From: a candidate division WOR-1 bacterium RIFOXYB2_FULL_46_45
GTDB lineage: Bacteria; Margulisbacteria; WOR-1; XYC2-FULL-46-14
DNA: 64,000 nt
Direction of reading: 5' to 3'
Assembly: GCA_001771585.1 (NCBI GenBank)
Contig: MEUE01000001.1
Coordinates: 255,789-319,788, forward strand
Shown: piece by piece, positions 1-8,949 of the stretch
Layout of the letters: every line of letters begins with the position of its first letter
Numbering within the stretch: position 1 is the stretch's first letter
Notes under the pieces: model-generated
What the model was told of the DNA's origin: nothing
The model's database searches: none
What the model saw: only the letters and a program-made list of their open reading frames with translations
Program-made: the position numbers and the translations under genes

Positions 1-290
1 TTGTAGTTCTTCTTTGCCAGATAGTTAAACAATAAATAAAAATAATATCTTGGCTCATCACATATAATTTTTGTTGTGGTCCTATCCGTTATCTTTAAAG
101 AAAGTTCCTTCGTAACAAATACACCGGAAATATTTTTATTAGAAGATAGATTTGCAAGATATTTCTCGTCTTCAATAAAACCAAGTGTATTTGATAGATT
201 GTTATCTAATGGACCTAAAAATTCAAAGCCAACACTTTCCTTTAATAAAATACCAGCCCCCTCTTTTATTGTTTCATTTGTTATACGCAT
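1..290 (-). CDS. LpxD-like N-terminal domain protein (acyltransferase family), 3' end truncated by window edge
   Basis: Reverse-strand reading from ATG at 290: MRITNETIKEGAGILLKESVGFEFLGPLDNNLSNTLGFIEDEKYLANLSSNKNISGVFVTKEL..., open to window start; resembles the LpxD N-terminal uridine-binding domain (FLDNPKYL..L..). Confidence 0.5.
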   Translation of the reverse strand, partial: MRITNETIKEGAGILLKESVGFEFLGPLDNNLSNTLGFIEDEKYLANLSSNKNISGVFVTKELSLKITDRTTTKIICDEPRYYFYLLFNYLAKKNY

Positions 291-1344
291 ATTTTTCCTT
301 CTGTTCTTTGCTAAAATCTTGGGCAACCGAATTTTTCAATGCCTCGGCCATAGATTCTTTAAAGCCTAAACCAGAAAGCCTGGCTCTCGCTAGTTCCTCG
401 CCCACTTTCAATCCAGCAGTGTGTAACTCAATAATGGGTTGCGGGCCAAGGCAACCTGTCGTTATGCTCATATATCCTATGGGAGCCAATTTGTCTGGAG
501 TGTAAGGTAGCGAATATTTATCTAATTCGGCTTGATCAACCCCTCCTGAAAGATGCACAATTTTTATATTATTGTTTAGCTGCTTGAGCTGTTGCACGGT
601 TAGTTCCCCACCCTGCCCCAAAATAACGGTCCTTTTTTTGATATCTGCAAAAACTAGAATATCAGCAGCACTTAACAATTGCTGCGCTTTAGTTCCACTA
701 AGCGGACCAGCAATCAAATCAATTTGTATTTCTCTCCTAATAAGAGTATTAACAATAGCCGGACCAAAAACATCATCACCAACAATCACCACTTTGCATT
801 GAGAAACATCAATTCCTTGTTCAGAGATTAATTTTAAAACCACCAGACCTAGATATTGCATAATATCTATCCCGTTAGTAGACTCATTTGTCCCCAATAC
901 AGATATTCCTTTAGCTTGACAAGCGGATAGATCTAGATCAGTAGACCGAAATTCAAAGGTTTCAAACATTAAAGGTATAACGGCAGTTCTCTTTAACCAG
1001 CCAACAATAGTTTTATCAATCGGCCGGACAAAGCCCAAATTTGTTGCAACATCAGCCTGTTCAAAATACTCTTTTTTTCTATCGGAGTAAATGGATATAG
1101 TATTGTTAATACCCAACTCCCGAGCTAATTCTTGGGTTGACTTCTGCACGTCAGCCGCTGTGCCATACTGAGAATCCTTCGTTAAGGCAATAACCTTCTT
1201 AGCGCCAGCAAGTGCAGCAATCATCGGCGTAACTATAAAATTACCACTGGCTGCTTCAGTTACTATTGTCAGCCCGGTAAGATCAAGTTTTAATTGCTCA
1301 ATTGTTTTACTTATTAATGTTTTTAACTGTTCTACCTCTTGCAT
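274..1344 (-). CDS. Rossmann-type NAD-binding protein of unknown function in surface sugar locus
   Basis: ORF 356 aa; internal CKVVIVGDDVFGPAIVNTLIRREIQIDL nucleotide-binding-like segment; overlaps neighbours as in an operon. Confidence 0.6.
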   Translation of the reverse strand: MQEVEQLKTLISKTIEQLKLDLTGLTIVTEAASGNFIVTPMIAALAGAKKVIALTKDSQYGTAADVQKSTQELARELGINNTISIYSDRKKEYFEQADVATNLGFVRPIDKTIVGWLKRTAVIPLMFETFEFRSTDLDLSACQAKGISVLGTNESTNGIDIMQYLGLVVLKLISEQGIDVSQCKVVIVGDDVFGPAIVNTLIRREIQIDLIAGPLSGTKAQQLLSAADILVFADIKKRTVILGQGGELTVQQLKQLNNNIKIVHLSGGVDQAELDKYSLPYTPDKLAPIGYMSITTGCLGPQPIIELHTAGLKVGEELARARLSGLGFKESMAEALKNSVAQDFSKEQKEKYAYNK

Positions 1345-2459
1345 TTTAAAATAACCTCTTTCAATGTCTTAACAACCCGTTCAATATTTACCTCGTTCAT
1401 TTGCGCATAAAGCGGTAGAGTTAGCGCTTGAGCATAAGCCCGAGCAGAATTTAATAATTGTCCAGTTTTATAGCCAAATTTCTGCTGAAAAAACGGCTGA
1501 GCATGTAAAGCATAAGTTCCCAAAGTAGTCTCGATATCTTCTTTCTTTAGAAGTTCAATAACCTGGTCACGATCTATCTGCTCAGACAAAATAATAACGT
1601 ATGATTGATTAACCTGACCACCCCATGGAGGAACTGATGTAACCTTAATTTCCGACAATTTAGATAGTTTCTCATCATAAAGCTTAGCTAATTCCTGCTT
1701 GCGAGTAATTATTTTATCTAACTTGCGCATTTGCGCGATACCAATTGCCGCCAGAACATCACTAAGTCGATAGTTATAGCCAGCGGCAACGAAAATTGAC
1801 TGATTGGACCGCTTCTGCCCACCATGATTACGCAACAAACAGATCCTCTCTGCCAACTTATTATCGTTAGTGGTAATCATTCCCCCTTCCCCAGTAGTTA
1901 TAACTTTTCGGGGATGAAAACTAAAACAACCTGTCGTGCCGAAGCTGCCACAGTGCTTACCATAATAAGTAGTGCCAATGGCACAGGCAGCATCTTCAAC
2001 TATTTGCATCCCCTTTGATTTCGCCAAATCCAATATCGGACCCATGTCAGCGGATAAACCAAAAGCATGGACAGGCATGATTGCTTTAGTTTTCGCAGTT
2101 ACTTTGCTGATTAAATCATCAATATTGACAGTAAAAGTATCCAGATCTATGTCCACAAGAATAGGTTTAGCCCCTTGTTGCACAATAACATTAGCACTGG
2201 CTGGAAAAGTAAAATCAGAGACTAACACTTCATCCCCAGCTTTGATATTAAGAGCAGCTAAGGACAAATGCAAAGCAGTAGTTGCTGAAGTAGTAGCAAT
2301 TGCTTCCTTAACACCAATATACTTAGCAACCAATTTTTCAAATTCCACAACTTTTGGTCCCTGGGTTAAATAACCGGAGGCTAAAACTGCTTCTATTTCT
2401 TTCATCTCATCCGCATCAAGCCAAGGCTTAGCTAAACGGATTGTTTCTTTTTGTACCAT
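1332..2459 (-). CDS. DegT/DnrJ/EryC1/StrS family PLP aminotransferase
   Basis: ORF 375 aa; VEDAACAIGTTYYGKHCGSFGTTGCFSFHPRKVITTGEGGMITTND (PLP Lys motif). Confidence 0.92.
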   Translation of the reverse strand: MVQKETIRLAKPWLDADEMKEIEAVLASGYLTQGPKVVEFEKLVAKYIGVKEAIATTSATTALHLSLAALNIKAGDEVLVSDFTFPASANVIVQQGAKPILVDIDLDTFTVNIDDLISKVTAKTKAIMPVHAFGLSADMGPILDLAKSKGMQIVEDAACAIGTTYYGKHCGSFGTTGCFSFHPRKVITTGEGGMITTNDNKLAERICLLRNHGGQKRSNQSIFVAAGYNYRLSDVLAAIGIAQMRKLDKIITRKQELAKLYDEKLSKLSEIKVTSVPPWGGQVNQSYVIILSEQIDRDQVIELLKKEDIETTLGTYALHAQPFFQQKFGYKTGQLLNSARAYAQALTLPLYAQMNEVNIERVVKTLKEVILKCKR

Positions 2460-3397
2460 TCGATAGTTTTCCTTAACCCTTCCCTTAGTTTGGTTTTGGG
2501 CTGAAAATTAATATACTTTTTGGCAAGCAAAACCCCACCACAATGCCGCCTAACATCCCCTGGCCTAGCTTCAACATGAGTAATTGGAACATTAGCTTGT
2601 AATATATCAAGAATTTCTTTTGCCAGATCATTAATTGCAACCTCAATGCCAGAAGCTAAATTGATAGTCTGCCCTCGGGTGCTATCATTTTTACTTATCT
2701 CTACTGTCGCATCAACCACATCCTCTACAAAAACAAAGTCACGAGTTTGTTTTCCATCACCGTAAATAGTAATTGGTTCCCCCTTTAGTGCTTTGTTTAT
2801 GACAATAGGAATAATGCCAGCGAATTGTCCGTCGTTTTGTCTGGGACCAAAATTGTTAAAAGGACGCACTGTAACCGTGTCCAGGCCAAAAGTCTTATCA
2901 TAGGTACTAACAATATGATCCGCGGCAAGTTTACTAGCAGCATAAGGGGTACAGGGAATTAATGGATGATCCTCATCAATAGGAACTCTTAAAGCTGAAC
3001 CATACACTTCTGAAGATGAAAAATGGATAAGGGTTTTAAATTTTTCATCTTTGAGTAAATCGCACAAAACAGTTGTCATAGCAATATTAATCTCAACTGT
3101 CCAGCGCGGCCTTACAAGAGAGGTTGGCAGAGGAATAACGGCCATATTAAAAACAATATCAATTCTTTCCTGACTTATTATTTTTTTCATGGCTTCGTAA
3201 TCTGCAGCGTCCTGTTGATAAAACTTTAAACTGGAATAATCTCGTCTGGCCACCTCCAAATTAATTTCCTTGCCAAGAAAAAGATTGTCTACTACTACCA
3301 GGTTTGCAGGAGATTCCTGGATAATCCTGTCTACAAGATGGCTACCAATAAAGCCCGCTCCACCGGTTACCAGAATGCTTTTACCCGATAATTTCAT
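2432..3397 (-). CDS. NAD-dependent epimerase/dehydratase (LegB/4,6-dehydratase-like SDR)
   Basis: ORF 321 aa; GGAGFIGSHL, SSSEVYG, YAASK, RPFNNFGPRQ motifs. Confidence 0.9.
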   Translation of the reverse strand: MKLSGKSILVTGGAGFIGSHLVDRIIQESPANLVVVDNLFLGKEINLEVARRDYSSLKFYQQDAADYEAMKKIISQERIDIVFNMAVIPLPTSLVRPRWTVEINIAMTTVLCDLLKDEKFKTLIHFSSSEVYGSALRVPIDEDHPLIPCTPYAASKLAADHIVSTYDKTFGLDTVTVRPFNNFGPRQNDGQFAGIIPIVINKALKGEPITIYGDGKQTRDFVFVEDVVDATVEISKNDSTRGQTINLASGIEVAINDLAKEILDILQANVPITHVEARPGDVRRHCGGVLLAKKYINFQPKTKLREGLRKTIEWYKKKQSV

Positions 3398-3421
3398 AAA
3401 ATGTTTTCCATTGCTCCAATA

Positions 3422-4120
3422 TTAAATTGCCCCGTCAATATTAATTGCGGCACCATTTACATACGGCGACTCAATTAAAAACTTGATTGCATTGGCAATA
3501 TTTGAAACCTTCCCAAAAGATTTAGACGGTATCTGATTTAAAATCCCCTTCTTTACTTCATCCCCAAGTGTTTCAATCAATCCCACTTCAAAATAACCGA
3601 GCACTAAAACATTAGAGGTAATATTAAATCTTGCATTCTCTTTTGCAAAAACTCGAGACATCCCAAGTAGTCCCGTTTTACTTGTAGAATAAGCGATCGT
3701 GCCAGGCCTACTCTGTATCCCCACCACCGAAGAAATATGAATAATACGTCCAAATCGTTCTTGTATCATAATCGGCAACAAGGCCCGAGTAAGAGCAAAA
3801 TTACCTTTTAAATTAATTTCCATCACCTGATCCCAATCCGAATCTTTATAATTAGCAGCTAAAGCATCCGCGCTCGAAGCAGCAAAATGGATTAAAGTCA
3901 CTCTCGACAGTTTATCTTCCCACCTTTTAACGAAGGATTTAATATCCTGAAGATCTTTTAAGTTCAATTTGTCATAGAACAATTTGTCCTCTGACTGATT
4001 TTTTGGAACTGTTCTGTTATAAGTCCCTATTACTTGATCAATGCCTGTAAGATATTGCAGGATTTCCTTGCCAATCCCACCTGATGCACCAGTTAAAATG
4101 ATCATAAATCTCCCCCCCAC
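3422..4120 (-). CDS. SDR family oxidoreductase (FabG-like ketoreductase)
   Basis: ORF 232 aa; TGASGGIGKE, ISSVVG, YSTSKTGLLGMSRVFAKE, C-terminal NGAAINIDGAI; paralog of 23642-24343. Confidence 0.9.
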   Translation of the reverse strand: MGGRFMIILTGASGGIGKEILQYLTGIDQVIGTYNRTVPKNQSEDKLFYDKLNLKDLQDIKSFVKRWEDKLSRVTLIHFAASSADALAANYKDSDWDQVMEINLKGNFALTRALLPIMIQERFGRIIHISSVVGIQSRPGTIAYSTSKTGLLGMSRVFAKENARFNITSNVLVLGYFEVGLIETLGDEVKKGILNQIPSKSFGKVSNIANAIKFLIESPYVNGAAINIDGAI

Positions 4121-5079
4121 TCAATCAGACACCCCCCCCATGACAAACCCACTCCAAATCCAACCAACATGACGAGGTCTCCATTTTTTAAGCGCTTTTG
4201 TTCAACCGCATCTTTAAGCGCAATTGGAATAGAAGCCGAAACCGTATTCCCGATTTGTTGACAATTAACAAAAACCTTCTCTTCTGGTAGATTTAAACGA
4301 CGAATAATATTATCTATTACTAGTTTACTTGCCTGGTGAAAAACGAATAAATCAATGTCGCTTATGTGCTTTTTCGCTTTATCTAACAAATTATTTATGC
4401 ACTCGGGTACCGTTTCCATGGTGAACATAAAAACCTGAGCTCCGTTCATAAATAATTTAGGCTCCTGATTACCTTCTTTGACATTGCGAGCTCCGCTCGA
4501 AGGAACTATCAAGGAACTGTAGCCTGAACCATCTGTCCCCAGATCAAAAGGTCCTAAGTTATCGTTCTTGTCCGGTTCCAGTAAAGCAGCTGCCGCCCCA
4601 TCACTAAAAAGCGGCCTATTGGTACGATCTTTTTTATCAATGTACTTGGTATAAGTTTCACTGCAAATCAACAAGCCCTGCCTGGCTAAACCTGTTTCTA
4701 TCATCGATCCCCCAATAGCCAACCCATAAACAAAACCGGAACAACCCAAATTTACATCAAAAGTAGCGCACTTTTTTTTAATTCCCAGACGATCCTGCAA
4801 AATACATGCAGAGGTCGGCAAAACATAATCAGGCGATTGTGTAATTAAAATAACAAAATCGATCTCATCTCTTGAGACTCCGGTTGCAAACAATTTTTCC
4901 GCCGCAAGATATGCCATATCGGTTGCAGTTTGCCCCTGCCCAGCAATATGACGCACATAGACACCTGTTTTTTTCTCTATATCCTCAATCCGCCAGTCAG
5001 GATTATCTTTTTGTAGAATACTGCCATCCTCTGTTTGAGGGGGAAGATAATATTCAATCGCTTTTATTTTAACTTTCAT
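4102..5079 (-). CDS. 3-oxoacyl-ACP synthase III family protein (KASIII/FabH-like)
   Basis: ORF 325 aa; Cys in NLGCSGFVYGL, His in FVFHQASKLV, Asn in QIGNTVSASIP (C-H-N triad). Confidence 0.93.
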   Translation of the reverse strand: MKVKIKAIEYYLPPQTEDGSILQKDNPDWRIEDIEKKTGVYVRHIAGQGQTATDMAYLAAEKLFATGVSRDEIDFVILITQSPDYVLPTSACILQDRLGIKKKCATFDVNLGCSGFVYGLAIGGSMIETGLARQGLLICSETYTKYIDKKDRTNRPLFSDGAAAALLEPDKNDNLGPFDLGTDGSGYSSLIVPSSGARNVKEGNQEPKLFMNGAQVFMFTMETVPECINNLLDKAKKHISDIDLFVFHQASKLVIDNIIRRLNLPEEKVFVNCQQIGNTVSASIPIALKDAVEQKRLKNGDLVMLVGFGVGLSWGGCLIEWGGDL

Positions 5080-5081
5080 TA

Positions 5082-5342
5082 CTACCCTTCAATAATCAGA
5101 GAACTATCTCTTAAAATCTGTAAAATCTTTTTTACGGAATCAGCATTCGCCATCTCACTAATACTGGCCACTTTTCCGTTAAAAAATTTATCCAGAGCAA
5201 CAAGAATTCCAAGATGCCCTATTGAATCCCATTCCTCAATTACTCCGGCCGCACTATCCAAGGTTATCTTCCCTGTTTTTGGCTTCAGCGCATCTTGAAT
5301 AACCGCCAAAATCTCCTGTTCACCTATTTTTCCCATATTCAT
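5082..5342 (-). CDS. Acyl carrier protein-like
   Basis: 86 aa; phosphopantetheine motif EEWDSIGHLGILVALDKFF; paralog of 25082-25333. Confidence 0.85.
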   Translation of the reverse strand: MNMGKIGEQEILAVIQDALKPKTGKITLDSAAGVIEEWDSIGHLGILVALDKFFNGKVASISEMANADSVKKILQILRDSSLIIEG

Positions 5343-5357
5343 ATTCCTCCTTATTAA

Positions 5358-6089
5358 TCATAAATTATATGCGACATAAACATCTGTAAACCAAAGCACC
5401 ATACCAAATTTCTCAGTAATTTGAATATAGCCCTCTTCATGTAATTTTCTTAGTATTGCCACATGCTGATTCATTTCTTTAGGCAGAGGCCATTCCTCAT
5501 GGGCTAAAAGCTCAACATTGGAAAAATTTTCATGCGCAGCATTTAAGATATTATTGACATTTGAAAAAGAAATAATCGGAAAAAACAAACAGCCAGAAGA
5601 ATTCAAATGTGCTCTTGCTTTTTTTATGACCTGCACGACCAAGGAAGACCCATCACGTCCGGATTCACAAGGCACACCATCAAACCAAGGAGAAATTCTC
5701 GCCACTTCTTCCGAAACTCCGGAAACATCATCTACAATATAATCAAATTTTTCTTCGACCCAAGGGTCAAATAAGGCCCCACTCTTAGCAACCACAGGAC
5801 AATTGTATCGATCTGCATTCTTTTTAGTACAAGCAACAGATTCTTCGCTTAAATCCGAGGCATAGAGCAATCCCCTAACCACTCCTATTTGATGTAGTGC
5901 GATACCCATAACACCACATCCACATCCCAAATCAAGTATTTTCCCTGGCTTCTTAATATATTTTTGTACGGCTTTGAATAAAACCTCAGTAGTTCCTGTA
6001 GGGGTAAACACCCCATCCTGCACATCCAATACTAATTCGCCAAATTGATATCTGAGTTGTTTTGGTATGTTTTTTTCCTTTAATTCCAT
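5358..6089 (-). CDS. Class I SAM-dependent methyltransferase (HemK/PrmC-like)
   Basis: 243 aa; ILDLGCGCGVMGIALHQIG motif I. Confidence 0.8.
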   Translation of the reverse strand: MELKEKNIPKQLRYQFGELVLDVQDGVFTPTGTTEVLFKAVQKYIKKPGKILDLGCGCGVMGIALHQIGVVRGLLYASDLSEESVACTKKNADRYNCPVVAKSGALFDPWVEEKFDYIVDDVSGVSEEVARISPWFDGVPCESGRDGSSLVVQVIKKARAHLNSSGCLFFPIISFSNVNNILNAAHENFSNVELLAHEEWPLPKEMNQHVAILRKLHEEGYIQITEKFGMVLWFTDVYVAYNL

Positions 6090-6772
6090 TACAAATTATC
6101 TCCTTCTAATGACAAATGTTTTCTTTTTAAAGATTTACTTAACTGCATATTTTCTTTTGGTATAGAAATATGCTTGGCACAATGGTCACATTTGAAAACT
6201 TTGGCCTGTTCATTTTCTTCTATCAGACTAGACAATTTCCTCCCGCAGATACAAACAAACCCAAACAATTTACCCGGATTGCCCAAGACCAACCCATGAG
6301 GCGGGACATCGCTAACGACAACTGTTCCTGCTCCAATCATAGCATATTCACCAATTGTATTGCCGCAAACGACGGTTGCATTAGCCCCAATTGAAGCCCC
6401 CTTCTTGATTAAAGTCTTATAGATCTGCCAATCGGGGTCAAACGCCCTGGGATAAAGGTCGTTAGTCAATGTTGAGAAAGGACCCAAAAAAACATCATCT
6501 TCTAGCTCCACTCCACAATAAACAGAAACCCCATTCTGTACTTTTACACGGTCACCGATCTTCACACCTTGATCAATATAAACACTTTTGCCAATTATGC
6601 ATTTTTTACCAATAACAGCACTTTCTCTTATTTGAGCCTGATTCCATATCATTGAACCTCTGCCAATACGCGCTCCCGGTTTTATTTCAGCGCTTGGATG
6701 GATAAAAACATCTTCATATTTATTCACAAAAACACCCCCCCTTGTTTTCCTTTTATTTTGTAACAGCCTCAT
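6089..6772 (-). CDS. Hexapeptide-repeat acyltransferase
   Basis: 227 aa; left-handed beta-helix hexapeptide repeats (IGRGSMIWNQAQIRESAVIGKKCIIG..., IGANATVVCGNTIGEYAMIGAGTVVVSDVPPHGLVLGNP). Confidence 0.9.
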   Translation of the reverse strand: MRLLQNKRKTRGGVFVNKYEDVFIHPSAEIKPGARIGRGSMIWNQAQIRESAVIGKKCIIGKSVYIDQGVKIGDRVKVQNGVSVYCGVELEDDVFLGPFSTLTNDLYPRAFDPDWQIYKTLIKKGASIGANATVVCGNTIGEYAMIGAGTVVVSDVPPHGLVLGNPGKLFGFVCICGRKLSSLIEENEQAKVFKCDHCAKHISIPKENMQLSKSLKRKHLSLEGDNL

Positions 6773-8249
6773 TTTTTACTGGTATTTTATTGTTCAAACG
6801 CAAAAGGCCAAGAACAATATTGATTGTATTTCTTGTTATAATTTTAGCATGAATACCAGTCATTATAAAGGCGAGCAAAGAAGCAAGTTTTACGCTATAT
6901 TTCAATATAAAATGAGCATCTGTCATTCTAAGGTAGACTAGCAAAAACGCACTCAAAAAAACATTTAAATACAGAAATAACAATATCTTCACTTCATAAT
7001 TAATCCTAAAATATTTTTGAGCAATAAGATGAGAAATATAATTCATCATCACAATCGTAAAAGTTGTCGTGAGACCTGCTCCAATCGCTCCCCATCTTGG
7101 GATCAATAATATATTTAATAGCACATTTAAAATGACTCCAAGTATAGAAACAGGAAAACTCAAATAGGCTTTTTTTGCATAAGCAAGCGGAAGGCCAATA
7201 ATTTTACCAAAGGTTTGAGTTGCAATGCCACACAAAAGAATTAATGCTACATTGATTGCTCCGCTATAACTGCTGGGTGCTAATAGATAAATAAGCTCTT
7301 CCCCAAACAATATCATGCCTAAAACTGCAGTTAATGAAATGTATGTAAATATGGTAAAATTTCTGCCGACAGAAGAAGCTGCTGCTTTACCCCGATCAAA
7401 TATATCCTTCATAAAGATCGGATGAAAGGTCGATTGTACCGCAGTCATAAAAACAAACAACTTTGTGGTAATATTTTGTGCCAGACTATAAATTCCAGTG
7501 CTAGAAAGTGAAACGAAGCTACGTAGCATATATTTGTCAAACAACCCGTAAATTGCGCTGGTCAACAAATTGGGCAAAAGCGGTATGCCATATTTAAGAT
7601 TATCAATTAACATTTTTCTGTCAAAGGAAAAGGGGAAATCCCTTTGAAAGGAAATAAATAACAGAGAAAAAACAATTAGGCCCGCGCCCAAAGGGGCATA
7701 GATTAAACTAATATACCCAAATCGAAAACCAACCACCAGCAACAAACCCAAGCCAGTATTAATAATCATCATCATATTCATGTAAAAAGAGAATTTACCG
7801 GCCTTTTCCATATTTCGATATAATGTCATATAAAAAGTAGATAATATCCCCAAACAGGCAGAAACATATGACAAAAAAAGTGCAAAACCATAATCGACAC
7901 TGCCTAAGATTAAAAGTGAAAACCAATTCTTTAGCAAAAACACAACCGGCAATGCCGCTCCAAATGAAAGGACCAAAAAAGTGATCGTTGTATTAATTAA
8001 TCGGCTCAGCGCTTTATTGTCCCTGTGATATTCAAAAAAATACCTTTCCGCTCCAGTATGCACATTGCATGACAAAAAGCTTACCAAAATCGTCGGAAAA
8101 CCGGCTGCCAAGGCCACAATCCCAAAATCCTCTGGCAAAAGAAACCGGGTCATGATCGGCAAGGTAATGATTGGCAGGATATTTCCCAACATTGAAGGGG
8201 TTAAATAGGTTACAATGTTCTTTATTTTATTTTCTGCTGTTGTGGACAT
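6753..8249 (-). CDS. wzx: Polysaccharide flippase (Wzx / MATE-like oligosaccharide transporter)
   Basis: 498 aa; many hydrophobic segments; N-terminal YLTPSMLGNILPIITLPIMTRFLLPEDFG typical of Wzx family. Confidence 0.88.
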   Translation of the reverse strand: MSTTAENKIKNIVTYLTPSMLGNILPIITLPIMTRFLLPEDFGIVALAAGFPTILVSFLSCNVHTGAERYFFEYHRDNKALSRLINTTITFLVLSFGAALPVVFLLKNWFSLLILGSVDYGFALFLSYVSACLGILSTFYMTLYRNMEKAGKFSFYMNMMMIINTGLGLLLVVGFRFGYISLIYAPLGAGLIVFSLLFISFQRDFPFSFDRKMLIDNLKYGIPLLPNLLTSAIYGLFDKYMLRSFVSLSSTGIYSLAQNITTKLFVFMTAVQSTFHPIFMKDIFDRGKAAASSVGRNFTIFTYISLTAVLGMILFGEELIYLLAPSSYSGAINVALILLCGIATQTFGKIIGLPLAYAKKAYLSFPVSILGVILNVLLNILLIPRWGAIGAGLTTTFTIVMMNYISHLIAQKYFRINYEVKILLFLYLNVFLSAFLLVYLRMTDAHFILKYSVKLASLLAFIMTGIHAKIITRNTINIVLGLLRLNNKIPVKNEAVTK

Positions 8250-8949
8250 CTTCCCCCCTATATTCTTCTCTGCCGCTCCTAATTATTTGCAAGCTCCTGT
8301 CTCCCTCATTAAAAAGCAGGTCGATGGTTGACATGAATGGGATAAAATCGCCGTATTGCTGGCGGTATTGCGGACAGGTATATTGCTGATACTCTAGCTT
8401 TACCCCTTCAGCTTCGAACCTGTTATCTTCATCAATGTATCCCTTTGACCCTAAGGGGGACAAATAGGTGTCCGCGCCGACTGCTTTGCAAATATTGATC
8501 AAGCGCCCTACCCGATTGCCGGTGCAATTAAGTTCGGAGCTAAAGAGCATTTTTTTGGCAAGGTTAAGCCTGGTGACGATCGTTTTGATCAGCTTAATAT
8601 TCAATTCCGCAAGCTTCGACCAACCTGTTTCATAGATCATTTCATAATCCTTAATAAGGTCCTTAAAATATGCCGCTTTCTGATAATTTTGGACAATCGA
8701 TTTAAAATGAGTTTTGCTCCAGGCGGTTGCATTGTTGATCTCAACGTCCTTCAACAGCTGCGGAAATTTTTTGACTACCGGAACCGACAGCCAGAGCTCG
8801 CCTTGCAGCGTCTTGATTCGGTTGCGCGATTGCCACGACTGTTTTTCAAACTGGACATCATCTAAAAAAACAAAAACATCACTCTGATCCATTAGGTCAA
8901 AATATCCTATCCAAGGAAGATAGGTCGGCTGCATGATCACCGCTTTCAT
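8227..8949 (-). CDS. WbqC family protein
   Basis: 240 aa; MKAVIMQPTYLPWIGYFDLMDQSDVFVFLDDVQFEKQSWQSRNRI is the WbqC signature. Confidence 0.92.
   Translation of the reverse strand: MKAVIMQPTYLPWIGYFDLMDQSDVFVFLDDVQFEKQSWQSRNRIKTLQGELWLSVPVVKKFPQLLKDVEINNATAWSKTHFKSIVQNYQKAAYFKDLIKDYEMIYETGWSKLAELNIKLIKTIVTRLNLAKKMLFSSELNCTGNRVGRLINICKAVGADTYLSPLGSKGYIDEDNRFEAEGVKLEYQQYTCPQYRQQYGDFIPFMSTIDLLFNEGDRSLQIIRSGREEYRGEDVHNSRK

Noticed and set aside
76-505. Plus-strand ORFs of 97 and 106 aa at the window start
   Set aside because: They lie antisense to a coherent LpxD-like reading frame and the 274-1344 gene; composition looks like shadow ORFs.
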